Assembly (NCBI GenBank): GCA_017962845.1
Contig: JAGCUN010000003.1
Span: forward strand, 1 to 42,655
Length of the DNA: 42,655 nucleotides
Reading direction: 5' to 3'
Source of the DNA: Bacteroidales bacterium
Lineage (GTDB): Bacteria > Bacteroidota > Bacteroidia > Bacteroidales > WCHB1-69
In this document: positions 1 to 7,269 of the stretch, in pieces
Layout of the letters: every line of letters starts with the position of its first letter
How positions within the stretch are numbered: position 1 is the stretch's first letter
The notes under the pieces: generated by a model
Told to the model about the DNA's origin: nothing
Database searches by the model: none
Seen by the model: only the letters and a program-made list of their open reading frames with translations
Made by a program: the position numbers and the translations under genes

Positions 1-2
1 AT

Positions 3-758
3 CTTCTGGTCGGCGTCGACCTCGAATTAGCGCAGGATGGTCTCGAAGGTTTCCAGCGAGAAGGCGGGCCAGAACATGCCGGTGGACCGGTCACCGTTGA
101 CAAGGAGAACACCACCATCGTCAGCGGCAAGGGCGACAAGAACGCCATCGCTGACCGCGTGGCCCAGATCAAGGCCCAGATTGCGAAGAGCACTTCCGAC
201 TATGACAAAGAGAAACTTCAGGAACGTCTGGCCAAGTTGGCCGGCGGTGTGGCCGTCATCTACGTCGGCGCCGCTTCCGAAGTGGAAATGAAAGAGAAGA
301 AAGACCGTTTCGACGACGCTTTGCACGCTACCCGCGCTGCCATCGAAGAGGGTATCATCCCTGGCGGTGGTGTCGGCTACATCCGCGCCATCAAGGCTTT
401 GGACAAGATCAAGGGTGTGAACGATGACGAGAAGATCGGTATCGACATCGTGCGTCGCGCACTGGAGGAACCGCTCCGTCAGATTGTGGCCAACGCTGGT
501 AAGGAAGGCTCCGTGGTGGTGAACGCCGTCAAGGAGGCCAAGGGCAACGTCGGTTTCAACGCCCGCACCGAGGTGTACGAAGACCTCATCAAGGCTGGTG
601 TCATCGACCCGACCAAGGTGGCCCGCGTCGCCATCGAGAACGCCGGTTCCATCGCCGGTATGCTGCTGACCACCGAATGCGTGCTCGCCGAAATCAAGGA
701 GGAGACTCCTGCGGCTCCCGCAGCCGGTATGGGCGGCGGAATGCCCGGCATGTACTAA
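3..758 (+). CDS. groL: Chaperonin GroEL (Hsp60), C-terminal part, 5' end outside window
   Basis: This is the C-terminal ~220 residues of the ATP-driven cytosolic folding chaperonin, which forms 14-mer rings with GroES. The match is unmistakable from about base 93: [52 protein letters not shown], the equatorial-domain glycine run GGGVGYIRA, and the flexible tail ending GGGMPGMY. The frame stays open back to base 3, but residues encoded by 3-92 do not resemble the expected GroEL stretch around 'VISEE..G..LE.A..MLG'. That piece may be an assembly or sequencing error, or foreign sequence. groES is not visible. A strong hairpin terminator follows at 791. Confidence 0.96.
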   Translation, partial: LLVGVDLELAQDGLEGFQREGGPEHAGGPVTVDKENTTIVSGKGDKNAIADRVAQIKAQIAKSTSDYDKEKLQERLAKLAGGVAVIYVGAASEVEMKEKKDRFDDALHATRAAIEEGIIPGGGVGYIRAIKALDKIKGVNDDEKIGIDIVRRALEEPLRQIVANAGKEGSVVVNAVKEAKGNVGFNARTEVYEDLIKAGVIDPTKVARVAIENAGSIAGMLLTTECVLAEIKEETPAAPAAGMGGGMPGMY

Positions 759-790
759 TCGTCGGAATCTATCCAATTAAGACAAATCAC

Positions 791-827
791 GACAGGGAAT
801 CAGCGTGCTGGTTTCCTGTCTTTCTTT
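791..827 (+). terminator. Rho-independent terminator of groEL
   Basis: Bases 791-804 pair with 807-820 (14 bp including G-U pairs, 2-nt loop), followed by TTTCTTT. The position 33 bases after the groEL stop fits a groEL terminator. It also means the in-frame ATG at 805 lies inside the hairpin and is an unlikely start for the next gene. Confidence 0.8.
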
Positions 828-840
828 ACATAAAGATTTT

Positions 841-2058
841 ATGATGATCAAGTTCCGCCCCGCAACAACAAACGACACCCCTTTTATCACCCGCGCCATT
901 CTGTCGGCAGTTGGCATTGATGATGTTGACGAAAAGAGATTGTCGCAGCAGGCCGAGCTGTGCGGCCGCGACGATGTGCTGTACAGCTGGCGCAACACCA
1001 CCATCGCTGAAATGGATGGCAAGGTGGTGGGCTCCATCACCTCCTACGATGGTCGCAACTACTGCCGGATGAAAGCAGTTACTTTCCCGATTATCAAAGC
1101 CTTATATGGCCTCGACTTCATGGCGATGCCCGACGAGTGCGCGGCTGGTGAGTACTATTTGGACTCGCTATATGTGGCGCCCGAATGGCGGAAGCGTGGC
1201 ATCGGAACGGCACTCGTCCGTCAGGGAGTTGAACGCGCGCGCTGGCTTCGCATCCCGCACGTCACCCTCATTGTCAGTCCGGAGAAATCGGCGGCGGCTG
1301 AGCTGTACCGCCGCATCGGCTTTGCCGACGAGGGGCCGTTGTTCGCCTTCAACGAGCACTACACCAAGATGGGGATGCGGCTTGTGCTGGAGCCGCTGTT
1401 AGAGGTTTGTGCCGCCTCGCTCAACTCGGCCCGCAAGGCCGACCGTGCCGGAGCGCCGCGTATCGAGCTGTGCCGCCGGTTAGATCTGGGCGGCCTCACC
1501 CCCGACCGCGCTGACATCGCGGCCTGTGTTAACACCCTGTCTCTCAAAACCTTCGTGCTGATACGTCCACGCGGCGGCGACTTCTGCTACACCGAGGATG
1601 AGTTGCAGACCATATTGGACGACATCCGCTACTGTCGCGACATCGGGGCGGCGGGCGTGGTGGTAGGCTTCCTCCACGAGGACGGGAGTGTAAACACCGG
1701 CTATTGCCACCGCGCCATGGAAGCCGCACACGGCATGGAGTTCACCTTCCACCGTGCCTTCGACCGCTGTGCTAGCTGGCCGGAAGCGTTGGAGCAGATT
1801 ATCGAGTGCGGCTTCCACCGGATCTTGACCTCCGGACAGCAACCCACAGCCTTGCAGGGTGTTGAAACGCTGAAGGCCATTCAGCAGCAGGCAGCCGGAC
1901 GGATTGTCATCCTCGCCGGCAGTGGCATCAACGCCGACAATGCCGCCACCATCATCCGCACAACGGGAGTGAGCGAAGTGCATGGCAGCTGCAAAATCAA
2001 CGGGTATGAGAGCGACGAAGCCGAGATTCGCCGCACCCTCGCCGCCATCAGCTGCTGA
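841..2058 (+). CDS. Fusion protein: N-terminal GNAT acetyltransferase + C-terminal CutC domain
   Basis: Two complete domains share one uninterrupted frame (~405 aa). Roughly the first 185 residues are a GNAT N-acetyltransferase: the stretch YYLDSLYVAPEWRKRGIGTAL carries the acetyl-CoA-binding R-x-x-G-x-G/A signature, and AAELYRRIGF is the usual C-terminal helix. From LLEVCAASL to the end it is a CutC-type TIM barrel, with RIELC, GGLTP, VLIRPRGGDF, TFHRAFD, RILTSG, LAGSGIN and EVHGS. CutC was first linked to copper tolerance, but its chemistry is still uncertain. The acetyl acceptor is unknown. An ATG at 805 is in frame but lies in the upstream terminator, so 841 or 844 is preferred. No separate promoter is obvious. 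Confidence 0.88.
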   Translation: MMIKFRPATTNDTPFITRAILSAVGIDDVDEKRLSQQAELCGRDDVLYSWRNTTIAEMDGKVVGSITSYDGRNYCRMKAVTFPIIKALYGLDFMAMPDECAAGEYYLDSLYVAPEWRKRGIGTALVRQGVERARWLRIPHVTLIVSPEKSAAAELYRRIGFADEGPLFAFNEHYTKMGMRLVLEPLLEVCAASLNSARKADRAGAPRIELCRRLDLGGLTPDRADIAACVNTLSLKTFVLIRPRGGDFCYTEDELQTILDDIRYCRDIGAAGVVVGFLHEDGSVNTGYCHRAMEAAHGMEFTFHRAFDRCASWPEALEQIIECGFHRILTSGQQPTALQGVETLKAIQQQAAGRIVILAGSGINADNAATIIRTTGVSEVHGSCKINGYESDEAEIRRTLAAISC

Positions 2059-2102
2059 AAATTATTTCTTACCGCATTAAGCCTTTTATTATTTAAAAAT
2101 TG

Positions 2103-2110
2103 TATATTTG
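2103..2110 (+). promoter_or_regulatory. Bacteroidota -7 promoter box (TATATTTG) for hicBA
   Basis: TATATTTG matches the TAnnTTTG -7 element of the Bacteroidota primary sigma factor. It lies about 20 bases before the hicB ATG, so the leader is very short. The following 17 bases recur exactly after the kamE promoter. Confidence 0.65.
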
Positions 2111-2130
2111 CAGGCTAATTTTATAGTACT

Positions 2131-2517
2131 ATGAAACGAAAGACCATTCAAATAGAAACTGCTATTTCAACCTCCCCAAACAATGAATATAGGCTCAACA
2201 TTGAGTTCTATGTTTACGTAAGGGATAACACGTACGTCTCGTATTGTCCTTCATTGGATCTAACCTCCACAGGTCTTTCATTTAATGAAGCGGTAAGCAA
2301 TTTCATAGAATGTTTTCAACTTCATACCGAATGTTGTCTTGAAGCGGGTACTTTTGAAGAGGATTTGAAGGCACATGGATGGACTTTACACAAAAGCCAG
2401 TGGCACACACCTGCTATCTCCACTATTTTGAAAAAAGATGTAATGAAAGAACTGCTTAGCACACCTGTTGGTTTTGAAAAAGTCGTTATACCAGCCCGAT
2501 ATCCTGTCGCACTATGA
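2131..2517 (+). CDS. hicB: HicB-family antitoxin
   Basis: Probable antitoxin of a type II toxin-antitoxin pair; it would bind and neutralise the HicA ribonuclease encoded directly downstream. The core YVYVRDNTYVSYCPSLDL...GLSFNEAVSNFIECFQLH is the degenerate RNase-H-like HicB fold ('..Y.a.CPsL.l...G.t.eEA..n...'). The last ~50 residues show no clear ribbon-helix-helix or helix-turn-helix, so autoregulation may rely on another element. The stop codon overlaps the hicA start as ATGA, which implies translational coupling. The gene pair is clearly more AT-rich than the flanking genes, as expected of acquired DNA. The order hicB-hicA is the reverse of the E. coli order. Confidence 0.78.
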   Translation: MKRKTIQIETAISTSPNNEYRLNIEFYVYVRDNTYVSYCPSLDLTSTGLSFNEAVSNFIECFQLHTECCLEAGTFEEDLKAHGWTLHKSQWHTPAISTILKKDVMKELLSTPVGFEKVVIPARYPVAL

Positions 2518-2741
2518 AAAAACTCTCCAATATCTCCTTAAAAGAATTTCGCAACTTCCTTTCCTCACAAGGTTTATCACCAATACGGTCAAAAGGTGGA
2601 CATGAAGCATGGATGAAAGCTGGCATGTCGCGTCCTGTTATCGTACAATCTCACATTGATCCTGTACCTGTTGATGTTGTCATCAACAATCTTAGAACTT
2701 TAGGGATTTCCAAAACTGATTTTCTTGCTTTTTTTGAATAA
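2514..2741 (+). CDS. hicA: HicA-family mRNA interferase toxin
   Basis: A small (75 aa) basic protein of the HicA/YcfA double-stranded-RNA-binding-like fold, which cleaves mRNA when not held by HicB. Family features are the N-terminal SLKEFRNFLSSQGLSP helix, then RSKGGHEAWMKAG containing the catalytic-type histidine (the usual motif is GKGSHxxW), and the C-terminal VDVVINNLRTLGISKTDFLAFF helix. It overlaps hicB by four bases. The 14-base gap to the following GTPase gene suggests possible read-through. Being complete, with the histidine kept, it is probably active. Confidence 0.82.
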   Translation: MKKLSNISLKEFRNFLSSQGLSPIRSKGGHEAWMKAGMSRPVIVQSHIDPVPVDVVINNLRTLGISKTDFLAFFE

Positions 2742-2755
2742 CAAAAACTTCTATT

Positions 2756-3997
2756 ATGAAACCTGAAACACCTGTACTGCTGCTTACCGGCTATCTTGGA
2801 AGCGGCAAAACCACCCTCGTCAACCGAATCTTGAGCAACCGTCGTGGCATACGCTTCGCGGTGATTGTCAATGATATAGGAGAAATCAATATCGATGCAG
2901 ACCTGATCCAGAAAGGCGGCATCGTGGGACAAGATGACGACAGTTTGGTGGCCTTGCAGAACGGCTGTATCTGCTGCACGCTGAAGATGGATTTGGTGAA
3001 TCAGATCAAAGAACTCATCAACCAGCAGTGCTTCGACTACATTGTAATAGAAGCCAGCGGCATCTGCGAACCCGACCCCATCGCGCAGACCATCTGCACC
3101 ATGCCCTCCATGGGCGGTCCCTATACCGAGAAGGGCGTACCGCGCCTCGACTGCATCGTGACCGTGGTGGATGCCTTGCGCCTGCAGGACGAATTTGGCT
3201 GCGGCGAAGACCTTACCCGTCAGAACATTGGCGATGACGACCTCGAGAAGCTCGTCATCCAGCAGATAGAATTTTGCAACATCATCCTGCTCAACAAAGC
3301 CTCGCAGGTGGAGCCGCACGAGCTGGGGCGAATCCGCGAGATCATACGCGCCATCCAGCCCAAAGCCGCCATCATCGAATGCGACTACTGCGACATCGAA
3401 CTCGACAAGATATTGAACACCAACATGTTCGACTTCGATAAGGTGGCCACTTCCGCCACGTGGATTCAACATATTGAAGATATTCCACAAGATGATGAAG
3501 ACGATGATGACGATGAGCACGAACATCACCATCATGAGGGGCATGATGAGCACGAACACCATCATCACAACGAGCACGAGCACGGACATCACCACCACCA
3601 TCACCACCATGATGAAGGCGAGGCGGAAGAGTACGGCATCAGCACCTTCGTGTATTACCGCCGTCCCCCGATGAACCTCGGCAAGTTCGACGAGTTTGTG
3701 TCGCGGCTGCCCAAGAGCGTCATCCGGGCGAAGGGCATCTGCTACTTCACCAACGAGTACGACGTATGCTACCTGTTCGAACAGGCCGGCAAGCAGGTGT
3801 CGCTGAAAGACATCGGACTGTGGTTTGCCACCATGCCCGCCAATGAGCTGGCCGACATGATGATACGCGAACCCAACCTACGTCGCGACTGGGACGACGA
3901 TTACGGCGACCGCATGCAGAAGATTGTGTTCATCGGTCAGAAAATGGATAAAGAGGCCATTATCAAGGCATTAGACGAATGTCTTGTGAACGCCTAA
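2756..3997 (+). CDS. G3E-family (CobW/COG0523) GTPase with His/Asp-rich metal loop
   Basis: A P-loop GTPase of the COG0523 metallochaperone group (relatives: CobW, YjiA, ZNG1), thought to hand zinc or another divalent metal to client enzymes. Seen here: the Walker A motif GYLGSGKTT (residues 12-20), the metal-binding CICC (71-74) inside NGCICCTL, the acidic EASGICEPDPI segment, and LLNKAS as the guanine-recognition NKxD-like motif. Residues ~244-290 are almost entirely Asp, Glu and His with several His runs, a likely metal-buffering loop. The C-terminal CobW domain follows (KGICYF.... VCYLFEQAG). Its length (413 aa) is within the family range. No zinc-repressor operator could be recognised. 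The substrate metal is not decidable from sequence. Confidence 0.88.
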   Translation: MKPETPVLLLTGYLGSGKTTLVNRILSNRRGIRFAVIVNDIGEINIDADLIQKGGIVGQDDDSLVALQNGCICCTLKMDLVNQIKELINQQCFDYIVIEASGICEPDPIAQTICTMPSMGGPYTEKGVPRLDCIVTVVDALRLQDEFGCGEDLTRQNIGDDDLEKLVIQQIEFCNIILLNKASQVEPHELGRIREIIRAIQPKAAIIECDYCDIELDKILNTNMFDFDKVATSATWIQHIEDIPQDDEDDDDDEHEHHHHEGHDEHEHHHHNEHEHGHHHHHHHHDEGEAEEYGISTFVYYRRPPMNLGKFDEFVSRLPKSVIRAKGICYFTNEYDVCYLFEQAGKQVSLKDIGLWFATMPANELADMMIREPNLRRDWDDDYGDRMQKIVFIGQKMDKEAIIKALDECLVNA

Positions 3998-4032
3998 TTC
4001 TCCTGAAATCATCATCCATAAAAAGAAAACTC

Positions 4033-6660
4033 ATGAGAAAAATCGCCGTCACGCTCCTATTCGTGAGCCTCTTTTCAGGGTTGTTTGCCCAGCATTTCAT
4101 CACCGATGCCGACTTGCGCAAAGAGGTGCAGCAGGACTATCTGCGCCGCTTGGACATGCTGAACGACCGCACCGAGCCGCTGCTTCGCATTTTCGATGAT
4201 GAAGAGATCACCACAGAAGAGAGCGAGGCGCTGATGTTCCTGTACGCCTACATGCCGCTGAGCGACCTTGCCGACTACAACGGCGAGTTTTTCCTTATGC
4301 AGGTGCGAAAGGCGTTGGAGGCACGCGACCATTTTCCGTGGGGCCGCACCATTCCGGAGGACATTTTCCGTCATTATGTGCTGGTTTATAGGGTGAATAA
4401 TGAGAACTTGGACAATGCCAGGGAGGTCTTTTTCAATGAGTTAAAGCCTCGCTTGGAAGGCCTTTCGATGTACGATGCCGCCTTGGAGGTGAACCACTGG
4501 TGTCACGAGAAGGTGGCGTATCGTGCGAGCGATGCTCGCACCTCATCACCGCTGGCGACCGTGCGAACTGCCTTGGGACGCTGCGGCGAGGAATCCACCT
4601 TCACGGTGACGGCAATGCGTGCCGTGGGCATTCCCGCCCGCCAGTGCTACACTCCCCGCTGGGCGCATACCGACGACAACCACGCCTGGGTGGAGGTCTG
4701 GGTGGACGGACAATGGCACTTCCTCGGTGCCTGCGAGCCCGACCCCGAACTCGACATGGGCTGGTTTGCCGCTCCGGCCACCCGCACCATGATGGTACAC
4801 TCCAACTGCTTCGGCAAATACTACGGCAGCGAGGAGGTCAACCTCCGCACCGACCTCTTCTCGCGGGTGAACATGCTGCCCAACTACACCGAAACCAAGA
4901 AGATCACCATTACCGTGACCGACCCAAACGGAAAACCTGTGGAGGGTGCGACGGTCAAGTTCAAATTGTACAATTACGCTGAATATTACCCGATTGCGAC
5001 ATCTAAGACCGATGCGGAAGGTCACGCTTCCGTCACCACCGGATTGGGCGACCTGCTGATATGGGCCACCAACGGCAACGAGTACGGTTACCAGAAAATA
5101 GATGTACGGCAGACCACCCAGCTCACCGTGGCACTGAACCGAAAAGCGGGCGAGGAATACGTGGAGGAGCTGACCATCGTGCCGCCGGCGGGGAAAAAGG
5201 AGGTGAAGACCGTTTCGCCCGAGAAGGCCGCAGTCAACGCCCGACGGCTGCAATATGAGGACTCCGTCCGCAACGCCTACATCTCCACTTTTAAGACAGA
5301 GAAGGACGGGATAGGACTATCAGGACCGAATCTGACGGAAGAGCAGGCCGGCTATTTCCTCAAAAAGAGCGAAGGGAACTATGTGAACATAACTAACATT
5401 ATCCGCAAATTTAAGGATAGTCCTGACGTTCCCTTGTTTGATTTACTTAACTCTTTATCAGAAAAAGATTTAAGAGATGTTGATTACGATATAATTCAAC
5501 TTGGTCATATCACCAGTTATGATCCAAGATGCGGCTATCCCTACGATGTTTATCTGAAAGGTATCATCTCACCGCGCATCTCCAATGAATGGATTTCCTG
5601 TTGGAGAGGTGGAATTCCCACCCCTTTCTTGCCTGACGTCTTTTTTAAAGCAGAGCGACCCACTTCACGCGAGATTATGCAATGGATTCAAGAAAATATC
5701 GTGGTGGATGATGCGGGCAACTACTTCAACTGCCCGATTTCTCCTATCGGTGCCTATCAGCTGCGCCGCGCTGACCGCCACTCCCGCGACATCATGTTTG
5801 TGGCTACCTGCCGTTATTTTGACATCCCCGCCTATCTGGATAATGCCACCGGACAGAAATATGTCTGGGAGAAAAAACAGTGGATTCCCATTGATTTCCC
5901 CGATCAACAAAAAAACGAGAATACGGCTTTTCAAAAGCTCACGATTGATTATCAAGGGGATAAAGACACCAAGCCCACCTACTGGACGCACTACACGCTC
6001 GCCCGCTTTGAAAACGGCGACTTTGTGACCTACGACTATGAGGACGACCCGCGGGTGGCCAACTTCCCCTTCACGTTGGAGGTGGAACCGGGCTACTACA
6101 TGCTCTCCACCGGTGTGCGCAACAGCGAAGGCACCGTCCTCTCCCGACTGGAATTCTTCAACATTCCGGCTGACAAGGCGGTGAGCAAGACGGTCATCCT
6201 CAGGGATTTCAACCTTGTTCCAGAGGGAAGTTCTTATGGTCACATCAACCCAGACCTCATGTTGCCGGTGGATGGCGCAGAAGGTAGCATCCGATCACTG
6301 TCAGGTGTGAAACAGCTGATTGTCTGTTTTATTGACCCCACCCGCGAGCCCACCAAGCACCTGTTGAAAGAGATGTCACAGCTCAAAAGAGAGTTTGAAA
6401 GACAAGGCAACAACATCCTCTTTGTGGTGCCAAGCGACAAACTGGCTCCTGACTTTCACTTTGAGGCATGGGACCTCCCACATTCACAGCTGATAGAAGA
6501 TATCGGCAACCGCTGGACTGACAGTTTCATCGAAGCCACTGGCCATAACTTCCGAAACAATTTCCCGGCCGTTTTCGTCATTGGCGGCGAAGGCAACATC
6601 CTGTTTTTCAGCGAAGGCTATAGTATCGGCACAGCCAACCTCATTGTTCAACCCCGTTAA
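4033..6660 (+). CDS. Secreted transglutaminase-like protein with second degenerate transglutaminase-like region
   Basis: An exported ~875-aa protein. The ATG at 4033 is chosen over an in-frame one at 3979 because it begins a signal peptide (MRKIAVTLLFVSLFSGLFAQ). Residues ~150-245 form a transglutaminase-like cysteine hydrolase core with the triad Cys184 (GRCGEES), His217 (DDNHAWVEVW) and Asp237 (GACEPD). Residues ~287-370 are an Ig/CarboxypepD-regulatory-like beta domain (VTDPNGKPVEGATV). Residues ~560-625 again read like the transglutaminase core (SRDIMFVATCRYFDIPA...YVWEKKQWIPIDF) but lack the catalytic Cys and His. Residues ~750-875 resemble a thioredoxin fold without CxxC. It may act on peptides or peptidoglycan outside the cytoplasm; the substrate is unknown. 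Confidence 0.82.
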   Translation: MRKIAVTLLFVSLFSGLFAQHFITDADLRKEVQQDYLRRLDMLNDRTEPLLRIFDDEEITTEESEALMFLYAYMPLSDLADYNGEFFLMQVRKALEARDHFPWGRTIPEDIFRHYVLVYRVNNENLDNAREVFFNELKPRLEGLSMYDAALEVNHWCHEKVAYRASDARTSSPLATVRTALGRCGEESTFTVTAMRAVGIPARQCYTPRWAHTDDNHAWVEVWVDGQWHFLGACEPDPELDMGWFAAPATRTMMVHSNCFGKYYGSEEVNLRTDLFSRVNMLPNYTETKKITITVTDPNGKPVEGATVKFKLYNYAEYYPIATSKTDAEGHASVTTGLGDLLIWATNGNEYGYQKIDVRQTTQLTVALNRKAGEEYVEELTIVPPAGKKEVKTVSPEKAAVNARRLQYEDSVRNAYISTFKTEKDGIGLSGPNLTEEQAGYFLKKSEGNYVNITNIIRKFKDSPDVPLFDLLNSLSEKDLRDVDYDIIQLGHITSYDPRCGYPYDVYLKGIISPRISNEWISCWRGGIPTPFLPDVFFKAERPTSREIMQWIQENIVVDDAGNYFNCPISPIGAYQLRRADRHSRDIMFVATCRYFDIPAYLDNATGQKYVWEKKQWIPIDFPDQQKNENTAFQKLTIDYQGDKDTKPTYWTHYTLARFENGDFVTYDYEDDPRVANFPFTLEVEPGYYMLSTGVRNSEGTVLSRLEFFNIPADKAVSKTVILRDFNLVPEGSSYGHINPDLMLPVDGAEGSIRSLSGVKQLIVCFIDPTREPTKHLLKEMSQLKREFERQGNNILFVVPSDKLAPDFHFEAWDLPHSQLIEDIGNRWTDSFIEATGHNFRNNFPAVFVIGGEGNILFFSEGYSIGTANLIVQPR

Positions 6661-6662
6661 TC

Positions 6663-7262
6663 ATGTTCAATTACACCTACCGCACCATCGCAAAAGAGTC
6701 AGAGGGTCTTTACAAAGAGAAGGGCAGCCGTTTTATCGCCCTCGCCTACCCTGTGCGCACCGAGGAGGAGGTGAAGCAGCATGTGGCCGACGTGAAGAAA
6801 AAGTACTACGATGCACGCCACCACTGTTATGCCTACATCTTGGGGGCTAATAAGGATGCATACCGCATGAACGACGACGGCGAGCCTTCGGGCACGGCAG
6901 GACGGCCCATCCACGGACAGCTGTTATCAAAAGATTTGACCGACACACTGATTATTGTCATCCGCTATTTCGGTGGTATCAAACTGGGAGTCAGCGGATT
7001 AATCAATGCCTATAAGACCGCGGCGAAAGATGCGCTGGACAACAATACGATTGTGGAGAAATTCGTGGAGGAGGATTACCAACTGCGCTTCCCTCCCCTT
7101 TCGATGAACAAGGTGATGCAGCTGCTGAAGCGCGATACCGTGAAAATCACCGACCAGCAGTACGACACCGACTGCATCATCCGCTTCACGGTGCAGAAGC
7201 GCGACGCCGACAATCTGTTAGAAGCCTTGCGGAAAGTGGATGGCGCGGTGGTAGGGATGTGA
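6663..7262 (+). CDS. yigZ: YigZ/IMPACT-family protein
   Basis: A 199-residue member of the YigZ (UPF0029, IMPACT) family, whose eukaryotic relative regulates Gcn2 and whose bacterial function is unsettled. Diagnostic segments are KGSRFIALAYPV near the N-terminus and DDGEPSGTAGRPIHGQL followed by IIVIRYFGGIKLGVSGLINAYKTAA; the C-terminal ~65 residues form the smaller ferredoxin-like domain. The start is two bases after the preceding stop, so it is probably co-transcribed with the transglutaminase-like gene. It converges with the symporter gene with only seven bases between the two stop codons. Confidence 0.9.
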   Translation: MFNYTYRTIAKESEGLYKEKGSRFIALAYPVRTEEEVKQHVADVKKKYYDARHHCYAYILGANKDAYRMNDDGEPSGTAGRPIHGQLLSKDLTDTLIIVIRYFGGIKLGVSGLINAYKTAAKDALDNNTIVEKFVEEDYQLRFPPLSMNKVMQLLKRDTVKITDQQYDTDCIIRFTVQKRDADNLLEALRKVDGAVVGM

Positions 7263-7269
7263 GGTGAGA

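Noticed and set aside
27..776. 249-codon open frame on the minus strand opposite groEL
   Set aside because: It mirrors the codon-biased groEL frame and resembles no protein family; a coding shadow.
805..840. Upstream ATG start for the GNAT-CutC fusion
   Set aside because: It lies inside the groEL terminator hairpin, and the added residues have no family match.
1398..1404. Frameshift or missing stop between the GNAT and CutC parts
   Set aside because: Both domains are complete in one frame and no disrupted motif is visible at the join; kept as a true fusion pending comparison.
2651..3610. 319-codon minus-strand open frame opposite the G3E GTPase, with a Val/Met-rich start
   Set aside because: The Val/Met-rich stretch is the complement of the His/Asp-rich loop of the real gene.
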